Shown: positions 6,416 through 13,349 of the stretch, piece after piece | Layout of the letters: each line of letters starts with the position of its first letter | How positions within the stretch are numbered: the stretch's first letter is position 1 | Assembly: GCA_031402355.1 (NCBI GenBank) | Contig: JANNSG010000054.1 | Location: 1-15,806 of the forward strand | Direction: 5' to 3' | Source: JACMNW01 sp031402355 | GTDB taxonomy: Bacteria; Pseudomonadota; Alphaproteobacteria; Rhodobacterales; Rhodobacteraceae | DNA length: 15,806 nt | Translations under genes and position numbers: made by a program | The notes under the pieces: model-generated | The model's database searches: none | What the model was told of the DNA's origin: nothing | The model's input: only the letters and a program-made list of their open reading frames with translations

Positions 6416-7174
6416 TCAAGCCTCAGCGACAGCTTCTTCAACAGGCGCGTCTTCCAACGCCCCCAGATCAACGCCAGCAGCGCCCATCTGTGCCGACATG
6501 CCGTCCAGTGCCGCGCGCGAAATCAGATCACAGTACAGCGCAATCGCGCGTGCCGCATCGTCATTGCCGGGGATCACGTGATCCACACCCTTGGGCGAGC
6601 AGTTCGTGTCCACAATCCCGATCACCGGAATGCCCAGCTTCTGTGCTTCCAGGATCGCCAGGCTTTCCTTGCCCACATCGATCACAAACAGCAGGTCAGG
6701 ACGCGCACCCATTTCACGGATACCGCCAAGCGACGCCTGAAGCTTGCCCTGCTCACGTTCAATGTTCAGACGTTCTTTCTTGGTCAGGCCCTCGGCGCCA
6801 TGCGCCATCTGCTCATCAACTTGCTTCAGACGCTGGATCGACTTTGAAACGGTCTGCCAGTTGGTCAGCGTGCCGCCCAGCCAGCGGTGGTTCATGTAAT
6901 ACTGCGCGCATTTTTCCGCAGCTTCCGCCACCGGCTTTTGCGCCTGCCGCTTGGTGCCAACGAACAAAATCCGCCCGCCCTTGGCAACCGTATCGCGCAC
7001 CAATTTCAGCGCCGCGTCCAACAATGGCACGGTCTGCGTCAAATCGAGAATGTGGATGCCGTTGCGATCCCCATAGATGTATTCGCCCATCTTGGGGTTC
7101 CACCGCGCGGTCTGGTGGCCGTAGTGAACGCCAGCTTCCAACAGCTGACGCATGGAAAACTCTGGAAGAGCCAT
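6416..7174 (-). CDS. rpsB: 30S ribosomal protein S2
   Basis: S2 is a late-assembling protein of the small subunit, located between head and body. The 252 residues carry the family blocks in order: MRQLLEAGVHYGHQTARWNPKM near the start, HILDLTQTVPLL, GTKRQAQ, NHRWLGGTLTNWQT, DLLFVIDV, KLGIPVIGIVDTNCSP and IPGNDDAARAI, then an acidic, alanine-rich tail (EEAVAEA) typical of alphaproteobacteria. The start at 7174 is chosen over the upstream in-frame ATG at 7207: it has GGAAAGGA at a suitable distance and gives the normal MALPEFSMRQLL. It is first gene of the rpsB-tsf operon, driven by the promoter at 7294-7322 through a leader of about 110 bases. Confidence 0.97.
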   Translation of the reverse strand: MALPEFSMRQLLEAGVHYGHQTARWNPKMGEYIYGDRNGIHILDLTQTVPLLDAALKLVRDTVAKGGRILFVGTKRQAQKPVAEAAEKCAQYYMNHRWLGGTLTNWQTVSKSIQRLKQVDEQMAHGAEGLTKKERLNIEREQGKLQASLGGIREMGARPDLLFVIDVGKESLAILEAQKLGIPVIGIVDTNCSPKGVDHVIPGNDDAARAIALYCDLISRAALDGMSAQMGAAGVDLGALEDAPVEEAVAEA

Positions 7175-7216
7175 GGTCGTATCCTTTCCGGTTTGGGTCC
7201 TCGGCAAGGCCGTCTT

Positions 7217-7252
7217 ATCCCGTGCTGGGACAACCGGCGGACATCACGGGAT
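7217..7252 (-). promoter_or_regulatory. Stem-loop in the rpsB leader
   Basis: ATCCCGTG (7217-7224) and CACGGGAT (7245-7252) are perfect eight-base arms around 20 bases, lying inside the predicted rpsB untranslated leader. Autoregulatory leaders before rpsB are known in other bacteria. Whether this one binds S2 cannot be judged from sequence alone. Confidence 0.4.
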
Positions 7253-7293
7253 TTCTCCCCGCTTTGCCCAAGCCTCACCTGTGAAGTGCGGCG

Positions 7294-7322
7294 CATATAG
7301 GGGAAAGGTGGGGGGGATGCAA
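7294..7322 (-). promoter_or_regulatory. Promoter of rpsB-tsf
   Basis: On the minus strand CTTGCAT (hexamer TTGCAT, 7322-7317) is followed after exactly 17 bases by TATATG (7299-7294), preceded by C to give CTATAT. This is the alphaproteobacterial housekeeping pattern (CTTGAC, 17 bases, CTATAT). The spacer contains a run of seven C on the minus strand (7310-7316). Confidence 0.75.
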
Positions 7323-7493
7323 GGGGTGGCCACGGCAACGTGGTCTCCTCAACCAAAAAAAACTATGACTTGAATACGTTTCTGCTGTGCTCGAACCATC
7401 AAACAAAACTCCGAGTGGCTCACAATATCATGAAGATAGCTGGGTGAAAATAATTTTACATTTAGAATCATATGGCTAGGTGGAATTGCAGAC

Positions 7494-7515
7494 AGACGAA
7501 CTGCATGAATCGTCT
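7494..7515. promoter_or_regulatory. Candidate operator upstream of the ATPase-cyclase gene
   Basis: AGACGA (7494-7499) and TCGTCT (7510-7515) are perfect inverted arms separated by ten bases. The dyad lies 16 bases upstream of the -35 element at 7532, where an activator might bind. The regulator is unknown. Confidence 0.35.
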
Positions 7516-7531
7516 AAATAGACAACAAAAC

Positions 7532-7561
7532 TTGACAGCTTGGCTCCTCTTCAATGATACT
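7532..7561 (+). promoter_or_regulatory. Candidate promoter of the ATPase-cyclase gene
   Basis: A perfect TTGACA (7532-7537) and GATACT (7556-7561, five of six to TATACT-like consensus) are separated by 18 bases. The start codon is 45 bases further on. Confidence 0.55.
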
Positions 7562-7606
7562 AAACTACGTAGCTTTGAAGAGAAAATAAACAAATTAGTG
7601 TGTTAG

Positions 7607-9697
7607 ATGAGTGAATCCAAAATGACACCATGGGTAATTGACGCAAAAGACTTAGATTTAGCCGTGCTTTCTGGCTTTAGAAAGTCTTTATTTCACACCA
7701 ATGCGACGGTGGATCGCTTTCTCGGTCTGACAAATGGAAGTGTCATTTTAGTCTCTGGCCCAAAAGGCTTTGGAAAAACACTTTTGCTCAAATTGAAGAA
7801 AGACTCGCTACGCCGGAAAGGTGGTTTTCACTTAATCCCTGTAGATCAAATGGTGGATCGCCCAATAGGTACTCCAACCATATTTTCACTTAAAGACAGC
7901 ATCGATTTCCTGCAGGATGAGCAGTATTGGAGAAATGTCTGGCTTATTTCTCTTACCTCAACTTTCATTAAGCATGACAAAGGTGTCAATATTGCTTCAC
8001 TGATTGGAAACTTGACATCACCTTCGCTACAATCGATGATGAATCGTGAAAAACTCACAAGTGCATGCGATATGTTCGATCAAATCCTAGCGATGCCGCG
8101 AAAAGACTATATATATGCCTATAACGATCTGAGAACTTATTTTATTCCAGCCTTTAGGGCAATTCGCTCACCGATGGCAATTTTTATTGATAATATTGAT
8201 GAATATTTTGAGCAAGCGATTGCTTTCAGGGACAATGCGACGCTAACTAGGAACGTTGCGCATTCCTTTTGGATCAATGCTCAACTCGGCTTAGCAAATG
8301 CTGCAAGAGAATTGAACGCACTGAACAATCATATAAAGATTTTCGCTACTATTCGACAGGAAGTATTTCAAACCACTCGAAAAATTGACCCGTTGGCGAT
8401 GCAACTGCGCGCATCAACGATAGAATTGTCATATGAACACGACGACTTAGTGGAGATAATTCGAAAGAATATCGGCGTTGAAGTAAAAGAAAACCTCGTT
8501 GAACCAAGTGCTCCAGATGAAATCGAAAGATTTATTGGCAAATCGAACTTAACGATTGAGCATCGATATACTAATGAAGATGAGTCATTTGAGGATTTTC
8601 TGATCCGTCATACTCTGATGAGACCAAGGGATATTGCCGCACTCGGCGGCAAGATTTCTGAAATTCCACCTTCCAGAAGATCGGTTTCGAAGATACGAGA
8701 TACAATTAATAGTGAGTCAGCAATTGTCGCAGAGATGTATTTAGCTGAGTCTCGACCACACGTCGCCGACTTTAGCATAGAGGTATTGTTTCCGCTACTG
8801 CAGACAAACGTAATAAATCGAGACGAACTAGAATCGATTAGCGATCAATATGATACTGCTATGGCAAGGTTAAGCTTAGTAGATAAAAAGGAACTGCATG
8901 TATTTTGTGATTTGTTTAGGCTTGGATTGTTAGGAGTGGTTCAAGATAATAAAAAGACCGAGATGAAAACTCAATTTTTTGTCCGCTTGGGCGAAACCGC
9001 GTTAGACCCGAAGCGATGCTTGCCGCACAGTGATATATATCTGATTCACCCAATAATGTATGATTTTATTGGAAAGTTCAATGCAAAATTCATTAATTCA
9101 ATAAATTCACTTAATATTGTCGGGAAAGGTCGGCCGTGGCGTGAGATAACGGATGTTTACTTTGTTATAAAAGCCGATGTTGTGAAGTACTCTGAAATCA
9201 TGGCTGACCCAGATCTGGCTGACACTTTTCCAAAGGAATTTTCCAAAATCGTTGCTTCAGAAGGTGGCTCTCTGTTCCAATGCGAAGTGAGTTCTGGAGA
9301 TTCAATTACAATAATCGACAGAAACTGGAAAAATGCGTCTCGAGCGTTTCATAGAATTGACGCAAAGCTTCAAAAAAGTATTTTTAAACGTCGACTGAGA
9401 GGGGGGGGGGACTCTGGTATTATTCGTTTTGACTCCAACGAAAGTGGGAAACCAGATAAATTCCGTGGTGGCGCGCTTCGTACTGCCGCGCGAATAGAAC
9501 CAGTGAGCAATCCTGGCCAACTTGTTGTGACAAGTCGCTACAAGGAGTTTGCACAAACCTTTGGCCCTGCAGATTTTCGCGAGTTAGAGGCCGGTGAACT
9601 ACCTAAAGCTCGCGCTTTGGGTGGCCAATTTGATTTAGCAAAAAGTGATTCTGAGCCAAGCATAATCGAGCGTCTATTTGTTTTTCGCAGCAAATGA
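7607..9697 (+). CDS. P-loop ATPase fused to a class III nucleotide-cyclase-like domain
   Basis: The 696 residues divide in two. The N-terminal part is a P-loop ATPase: Walker A GPKGFGKT at 51-58, Walker B AIFIDNIDE at 191-199 with Asp195 and Asp198/Glu199, a sensor-like strand IFATIR ending in Arg250, and LMRPRDIA near 338, a motif I associate with STAND/AAA-like ATPases. A helical linker (about 350-505) follows. Residues about 512-650 read as a class III cyclase domain: VIKADVVKYSEI with metal-type Asp524, SSGD with Asp565, the GIIRF strand, then GGALRTAARIEPVSNPGQLV, which matches the usual VN-AAR-E-PGQI block. The base-selecting Lys and Asp map to Val561 and Lys618, and the transition-state Asn to Arg625; Arg629 is kept. 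A ten-G tract codes for Gly599-601. Codon use and GC (about 40%) are unlike all neighbours, indicating transfer. The ATG at 7607 has only a weak ribosome site; Met6 is an alternative. Substrate and role are unknown; signalling or defence is inference. Confidence 0.8.
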   Translation: MSESKMTPWVIDAKDLDLAVLSGFRKSLFHTNATVDRFLGLTNGSVILVSGPKGFGKTLLLKLKKDSLRRKGGFHLIPVDQMVDRPIGTPTIFSLKDSIDFLQDEQYWRNVWLISLTSTFIKHDKGVNIASLIGNLTSPSLQSMMNREKLTSACDMFDQILAMPRKDYIYAYNDLRTYFIPAFRAIRSPMAIFIDNIDEYFEQAIAFRDNATLTRNVAHSFWINAQLGLANAARELNALNNHIKIFATIRQEVFQTTRKIDPLAMQLRASTIELSYEHDDLVEIIRKNIGVEVKENLVEPSAPDEIERFIGKSNLTIEHRYTNEDESFEDFLIRHTLMRPRDIAALGGKISEIPPSRRSVSKIRDTINSESAIVAEMYLAESRPHVADFSIEVLFPLLQTNVINRDELESISDQYDTAMARLSLVDKKELHVFCDLFRLGLLGVVQDNKKTEMKTQFFVRLGETALDPKRCLPHSDIYLIHPIMYDFIGKFNAKFINSINSLNIVGKGRPWREITDVYFVIKADVVKYSEIMADPDLADTFPKEFSKIVASEGGSLFQCEVSSGDSITIIDRNWKNASRAFHRIDAKLQKSIFKRRLRGGGDSGIIRFDSNESGKPDKFRGGALRTAARIEPVSNPGQLVVTSRYKEFAQTFGPADFRELEAGELPKARALGGQFDLAKSDSEPSIIERLFVFRSK
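9401..9410 (+). repeat. Ten-G homopolymer inside the cyclase-like domain
   Basis: Ten consecutive G occupy codons 599-601 plus the first base of codon 602. The frame is coherent on both sides (SSGD motif before, RTAAR block after), so the length as given is in phase. Loss of one G leads to a TAG at 9495-9497; gain of one leads to a TGA at 9430-9432. Confidence 0.95.
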
Positions 9698-9711
9698 AAG
9701 TTAGTGAGTTA

Positions 9712-9721
9712 AAGCGCGCTT
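9712..9721. repeat. Ten-base palindrome after the ATPase-cyclase gene
   Basis: AAGCGCGCTT reads the same on both strands and lies 15 bases beyond the stop, within a TTAA-flanked context. It has no loop and no T-run, so it is a poor terminator. It may be a protein-binding site or chance. Confidence 0.35.
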
Positions 9722-9921
9722 AATTGTATACTTATGTTATCACATTCATATGGCATTTCTTATGTTCTGCCTTTGCGGCTCTTTCATTGCTTACTTCACT
9801 GCAGTCACTTGTGCTGCAAACTTCGCGATAGAACCACAACCCACATTCTACTCTCCCTAACAACCCCTTAACACCGCCCACAAACCTCCACAATATCAAC
9901 CCCTTACGCCCCATAACACAC

Positions 9922-9942
9922 GTGTTACCCCCTCTGTAACAC
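9922..9942 (-). terminator. Candidate terminator hairpin after the methyltransferase gene
   Basis: GTGTTAC (9922-9928) and GTAACAC (9936-9942) are perfect arms around seven bases, eight bases beyond the minus-strand stop. No T-run follows, so it may be a weak terminator or an RNA-stabilising 3' end. A further AACAC/GTGTT dyad overlaps it. Confidence 0.45.
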
Positions 9943-9949
9943 ACCCCAA

Positions 9950-10894
9950 TCAATGAGGGTGATGCAAACAACTCCGCCCGATCGCCGCGACGTGCCGCAA
10001 ATCCGTGCCGCAGCAGCCGCCGACCACCCGCAGGCCCGGCAAAACATGCAGCAGATGATGATACTCCCGCGCCAGTTCCGCCGGGTTGCCTGCATCCAAC
10101 TCCGCCGCCTCGTCCAGTTCCGCATGCGAAAGCCGAGACGCATTCGCCCGCACCGACCCGATCCGCCCCACCCAATCCCCGGTCAGGATGTGCCGGAAAT
10201 GATCCGGATGCGCGCAGTTGATGCCGTACCAAATGGGCACCCCCTCTGTCGCGTCATCGGTCTGGGAAATCGCCTCCTCCAGCGTCATCCCCGATATCAA
10301 CCGCCCATCCGTTTCCACCGTGAAAGACAGCGCCACCGGCACCCCCACCGCCCGTGCTGCCTTTGCAATCCCAATCGCCTCCCCCGTCGAGGATATCGTC
10401 ATCGCAGACACCATATCCACGCCAGCCGCAGCCAAAACCTCCACCTGCCGCTGATGGTAGTCCTGCGCCGCGTCCGCCGACAAAACCTGATCCGGCGCGT
10501 AGGCGTCGCCATGCGGCCCGATCACACCGTTGATCAAGATGTGCTGCCCCTGTTGCCGTGCCGCGCGAAGGGCTTGCACGAACGCCACCGCCTCGCGGTT
10601 GATCTGATCAATCCGGTCCGCTTCCAGGCCCATTATCAGTCCCCAGCCCGCACTGGCCCGCCAGGTCGCGGTATCCAGAACAAAACCTGCCTCCTGTCGC
10701 GCCGCCTCATCGAGAAACTCGGTATAGTATTTCGTCAATGCCGCCCTGCCGTCATCACTGTCCAGCAGGGTGAAGGACGCGAACTGCGGTAAATCAAGAC
10801 CTTCCAGAAACACCATCACGGTTTCAAGGCCGCCATCGGTCAATAGTATTTCGTTGCCAATTCGAGTGATTAGATTTCGAGTCTTACTGTGCAT
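9950..10894 (-). CDS. mmuM: Homocysteine S-methyltransferase family protein
   Basis: The family transfers a methyl group to homocysteine to make methionine, from S-methylmethionine in MmuM or from betaine in relatives, using a zinc-bound thiolate. The 314 residues show LLTDGGLET near 17, the barrel strands, GVIGPHGDAY near 123, and the three zinc cysteines: Cys227 in GINCAHP, and Cys294 and Cys295 in GGCCGTD. The length suits the stand-alone enzyme rather than the first domain of MetH. The start at 10894 is preferred over an in-frame ATG 15 bases earlier, because GGGAGG lies about seven bases before it. It stands alone between the low-GC island and typA. The methyl donor cannot be told from the sequence, so the gene symbol is a best match. 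Confidence 0.85.
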   Translation of the reverse strand: MHSKTRNLITRIGNEILLTDGGLETVMVFLEGLDLPQFASFTLLDSDDGRAALTKYYTEFLDEAARQEAGFVLDTATWRASAGWGLIMGLEADRIDQINREAVAFVQALRAARQQGQHILINGVIGPHGDAYAPDQVLSADAAQDYHQRQVEVLAAAGVDMVSAMTISSTGEAIGIAKAARAVGVPVALSFTVETDGRLISGMTLEEAISQTDDATEGVPIWYGINCAHPDHFRHILTGDWVGRIGSVRANASRLSHAELDEAAELDAGNPAELAREYHHLLHVLPGLRVVGGCCGTDLRHVAAIGRSCLHHPH

Positions 10895-11175
10895 CGCGCT
10901 GCCTCCCATGGATGGTGGACTTCAGTTCCGAAGGTGTGAGCTAAGGCTTGGCACTGACGCGGATCAGACTTGGGCTTTGGATCAGCGCCGACATGTCTCG
11001 CAAACTACGCCTCCATGCTACCTCATGCGGCGTTTCCCGTGAATATGAATTCGGACTGCCTTCATATTTGCCAACTTCCGACCTGATTGCACATGTCTGA
11101 CAAGGAAGCTCTGGCCTTTCACCCATTGCTGAGGTATCGCCGCGCCAAAGCTGACAAATGAAAGAGACCCTCCCG
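10895..11175. other. Divergent intergenic region mmuM / typA
   Basis: This 281-base gap must hold both divergent promoters, but I cannot pick a convincing -35/-10 pair on either strand. It contains a 22-codon plus-strand frame (11093-11161) whose TGA overlaps the in-frame upstream ATG of typA at 11158 as ATGA; it has no clear ribosome site. Nothing else is evident. Confidence 0.5.
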
Positions 11176-12993
11176 ATGGAACTTCGCAATATCGCGATCA
11201 TCGCGCACGTTGACCATGGCAAGACAACCCTTGTCGATGAACTGCTAAAGCAGTCCGGTGCCTTCCGCGACAATCAGGCCGTGGCCGAACGGGCGATGGA
11301 CAGCAACGATATTGAACGCGAACGCGGGATCACGATTCTGGCCAAGTGTACCTCGCTGGAATGGGACGGGCGGCGTATCAACATCGTCGATACCCCCGGC
11401 CACGCCGATTTCGGTGGCGAGGTGGAACGCATCCTTAGCATGGTTGACGGCGTGGTTTTGTTGGTGGATGCCGCCGAAGGGCCGATGCCACAGACCAAAT
11501 TTGTGACATCGAAGGCCTTGGCTTTAGGCCTGCGCCCGATCGTCGTGCTGAACAAGGTCGACAAGCCTGATGCGGAGCCCGACCGCGCGCTGAACGAAGT
11601 GTTTGATCTGTTTGCCAACCTTGGCGCTGATGATCACCAGCTGGATTTTCCGGTGCTGTACGCGTCCGGCCGTGCAGGCTGGGCCGATGAGGCCCTCGAC
11701 GGCCCGCGCAAAGACCTGTCGGCGCTGTATGATCTGGTGCTGAAACACGTGCCGCAGCCTGCCCAACTTGCCCGCCGGAACGAGCCGTTTCAGATGCTGG
11801 CAACCACCCTGTCCGCCGACCCGTTCATCGGTCGCATTCTGACCGGCCGCGTTGAATCCGGCACTGTAAAGGCTGGCGATACCATCAAGGCGCTTTCGCG
11901 CGATGGCGATAAGCTTGAACAATTCCGTGTCTCAAAAGTGTTGGCCTTCCGTGGCTTGAGCCAGGCCCCGATTGAAGTGGGCGAGTCTGGTGACATCATC
12001 ACCCTTGCGGGCATGTCCAAGGCGACCGTGGCAGATACGCTGTGCGCGCTGGAACTGGAAACCGCCCTGCCCGCGCAACCGATTGATCCGCCGACGATCT
12101 CTGTGACCTTCGGCATTAACGATTCACCGCTTGCCGGCAAGGATGGCACCAAGGTGCAATCCCGTGTCATCCGCGAACGTCTGATGAAAGAAGCCGAGAT
12201 CAACGTGGCCATCAAGGTCACCGATACCCCCGGCGGCGACGCATTCGAGGTTGCTGGGCGCGGCGAATTGCAGATGGGCGTGTTGATCGAAAACATGCGT
12301 CGTGAAGGGTTTGAGTTGTCAATCTCGCGCCCGCGCGTGCTGTTCCAGACCATTGATGGTGTGCGGCATGAGCCGATTGAAGAAGTTACCATCGACGTCG
12401 ATGATGAATACACTGGCGCTGTGATTGAAAAGCTGACCGGGCCGCGCAAGGGCGATCTGGTGGAAATGAAGCCCGCTGGCGTGGGCAAAACCCGCATCAT
12501 CGGCCACGTGCCATCGCGCGGTTTGATTGGCTATCATGGCCAGTTCATGACCGACACACGCGGCACTGGGGTTCTGAACCGCGTGTTCCACGAATGGGCA
12601 CCCCACAAAGGCCCGATCGAGGGTCGTCGTGCGGGCGTTCTGATCTCGATGGAATCTGGTATTTCGGTGGCTTACGCCATGTGGAAGCTGGAAGACCGTG
12701 GTCACTTCTTCATTGGGGTGCAGGAACCGGTCTATACTGGCATGATCATTGGTGAACATAACCGCGACAATGATCTTGAGATTAACCCATTGAAGGGCAA
12801 ACAGCTAACAAACGTGCGCGCGTCCGGCACCGACGAAGCCGTTCGCCTGACCACGCCGGTGAAGCTGTCACTGGAACAAGCGATTGCCTATATCGACGAT
12901 GATGAATTGGTTGAGGTCACGCCAAAGGCGGTCCGGATGCGCAAGCGGTATCTTGACCCGCATGAGCGCAAACGTCAGTCGAAATCAGCCTAA
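11176..12993 (+). CDS. typA: Ribosome-associated GTPase TypA/BipA
   Basis: TypA is a translational GTPase related to EF-G and LepA. It binds the ribosome and supports 50S assembly and stress or cold adaptation. The 605 residues match the family. The G-domain shows G1 AHVDHGKTT (10-18), the switch region ERERGIT near 47, G3 DTPGHADFGGE from Asp72, and G4 NKVD (126-129). Domain II, an EF-G-like domain III and V (GRGELQMGVLIENMRREG), and the TypA-specific C-terminal domain follow (PSRGLIGYHGQFMTDTRGTG; KGKQLTNVRASGTDEA). I place the start at MELRNIAIIAHVDHGK, the standard N-terminus; the ATG 18 bases earlier adds residues not expected in the family. A strong bidirectional terminator follows the stop. 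Confidence 0.96.
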   Translation: MELRNIAIIAHVDHGKTTLVDELLKQSGAFRDNQAVAERAMDSNDIERERGITILAKCTSLEWDGRRINIVDTPGHADFGGEVERILSMVDGVVLLVDAAEGPMPQTKFVTSKALALGLRPIVVLNKVDKPDAEPDRALNEVFDLFANLGADDHQLDFPVLYASGRAGWADEALDGPRKDLSALYDLVLKHVPQPAQLARRNEPFQMLATTLSADPFIGRILTGRVESGTVKAGDTIKALSRDGDKLEQFRVSKVLAFRGLSQAPIEVGESGDIITLAGMSKATVADTLCALELETALPAQPIDPPTISVTFGINDSPLAGKDGTKVQSRVIRERLMKEAEINVAIKVTDTPGGDAFEVAGRGELQMGVLIENMRREGFELSISRPRVLFQTIDGVRHEPIEEVTIDVDDEYTGAVIEKLTGPRKGDLVEMKPAGVGKTRIIGHVPSRGLIGYHGQFMTDTRGTGVLNRVFHEWAPHKGPIEGRRAGVLISMESGISVAYAMWKLEDRGHFFIGVQEPVYTGMIIGEHNRDNDLEINPLKGKQLTNVRASGTDEAVRLTTPVKLSLEQAIAYIDDDELVEVTPKAVRMRKRYLDPHERKRQSKSA

Positions 12994-12995
12994 AG

Positions 12996-13025
12996 AAAAC
13001 GCCGCCCACAGGGGCGGCGTTTTTC
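12996..13025. terminator. Bidirectional rho-independent terminator typA / DUF1330
   Basis: CGCCGCCC (13000-13007) pairs with GGGCGGCG (13012-13019) around ACAG, flanked by AAAA and TTTTT. On the minus strand the hairpin is followed by TTTTCTTT, so it can end both typA and the convergent alaS-DUF1330 transcript. Confidence 0.92.
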
Positions 13026-13029
13026 ATTC

Positions 13030-13055
13030 TGGGTCAGTCAGCGTGGGTCAGTCAG
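13030..13055. repeat. Twelve-base direct repeat, two copies
   Basis: TGGGTCAGTCAG occurs at 13030-13041 and again at 13044-13055, two bases apart, between the shared terminator and the end of the DUF1330 gene. It is probably a local duplication in the 3' untranslated region. Confidence 0.85.
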
Positions 13056-13058
13056 GTT

Positions 13059-13346
13059 TCAAACCTCTTCCACGACCACCAAATCGCGAACACTTGCCCC
13101 TTTCGCATGGGCAAGGGCGGCTTGATAGTCGGGCGAATGATAGCAAGCGACTGCTGCATCAAGACTGGGAAACCGTGCCACCACGTTGCGCGCACGGTCG
13201 TTGCCTTCCAACTGCACATAACGGCCACCACGGGCAAGGAAGACGCCGCCATGGGCCGCAATGGCGACCGTCGCCCCTGCGGCGTAACGGGTGTACGCCT
13301 CGTTGTCTGTTACATGTACATGGGCAATCCACAATGCTGTTGGCAT
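13059..13346 (-). CDS. DUF1330 family protein
   Basis: The 95 residues match the DUF1330 pattern, a small dimeric alpha/beta-barrel (ferredoxin-like) family of unknown activity. An initial strand WIAHVHVTD is followed by YTRYAAGATVAIAAHGGVFLARGG, the characteristic LEGNDRARNVVARFPSLDAAVACY segment (47-69), and SPDYQAAL, then a final strand RDLVVVEE. The ATG lies three bases beyond the alaS stop, and its ribosome site (GGGGGA) is inside the last codons of alaS. Translation is therefore probably coupled to the synthetase and transcribed from its promoter. I see nothing that links it functionally to alanine or tRNA; the coupling may only set expression. Confidence 0.85.
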   Translation of the reverse strand: MPTALWIAHVHVTDNEAYTRYAAGATVAIAAHGGVFLARGGRYVQLEGNDRARNVVARFPSLDAAVACYHSPDYQAALAHAKGASVRDLVVVEEV

Positions 13347-13349
13347 GGC

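Noticed and set aside
9712..9721. AAGCGCGCTT palindrome as the terminator of the ATPase-cyclase gene
   Set aside because: The palindrome has no loop and is not followed by a T-run, so it is listed only as a repeat.
9732..10232. 166-residue minus-strand frame overlapping the end of the methyltransferase gene
   Set aside because: It is out of frame with a well-supported gene over half its length and its remaining part has no ribosome site or family resemblance.
10941..11273. 110-residue minus-strand frame upstream of and overlapping typA
   Set aside because: It overlaps the conserved GTPase P-loop coding region on the opposite strand and has no ribosome site.
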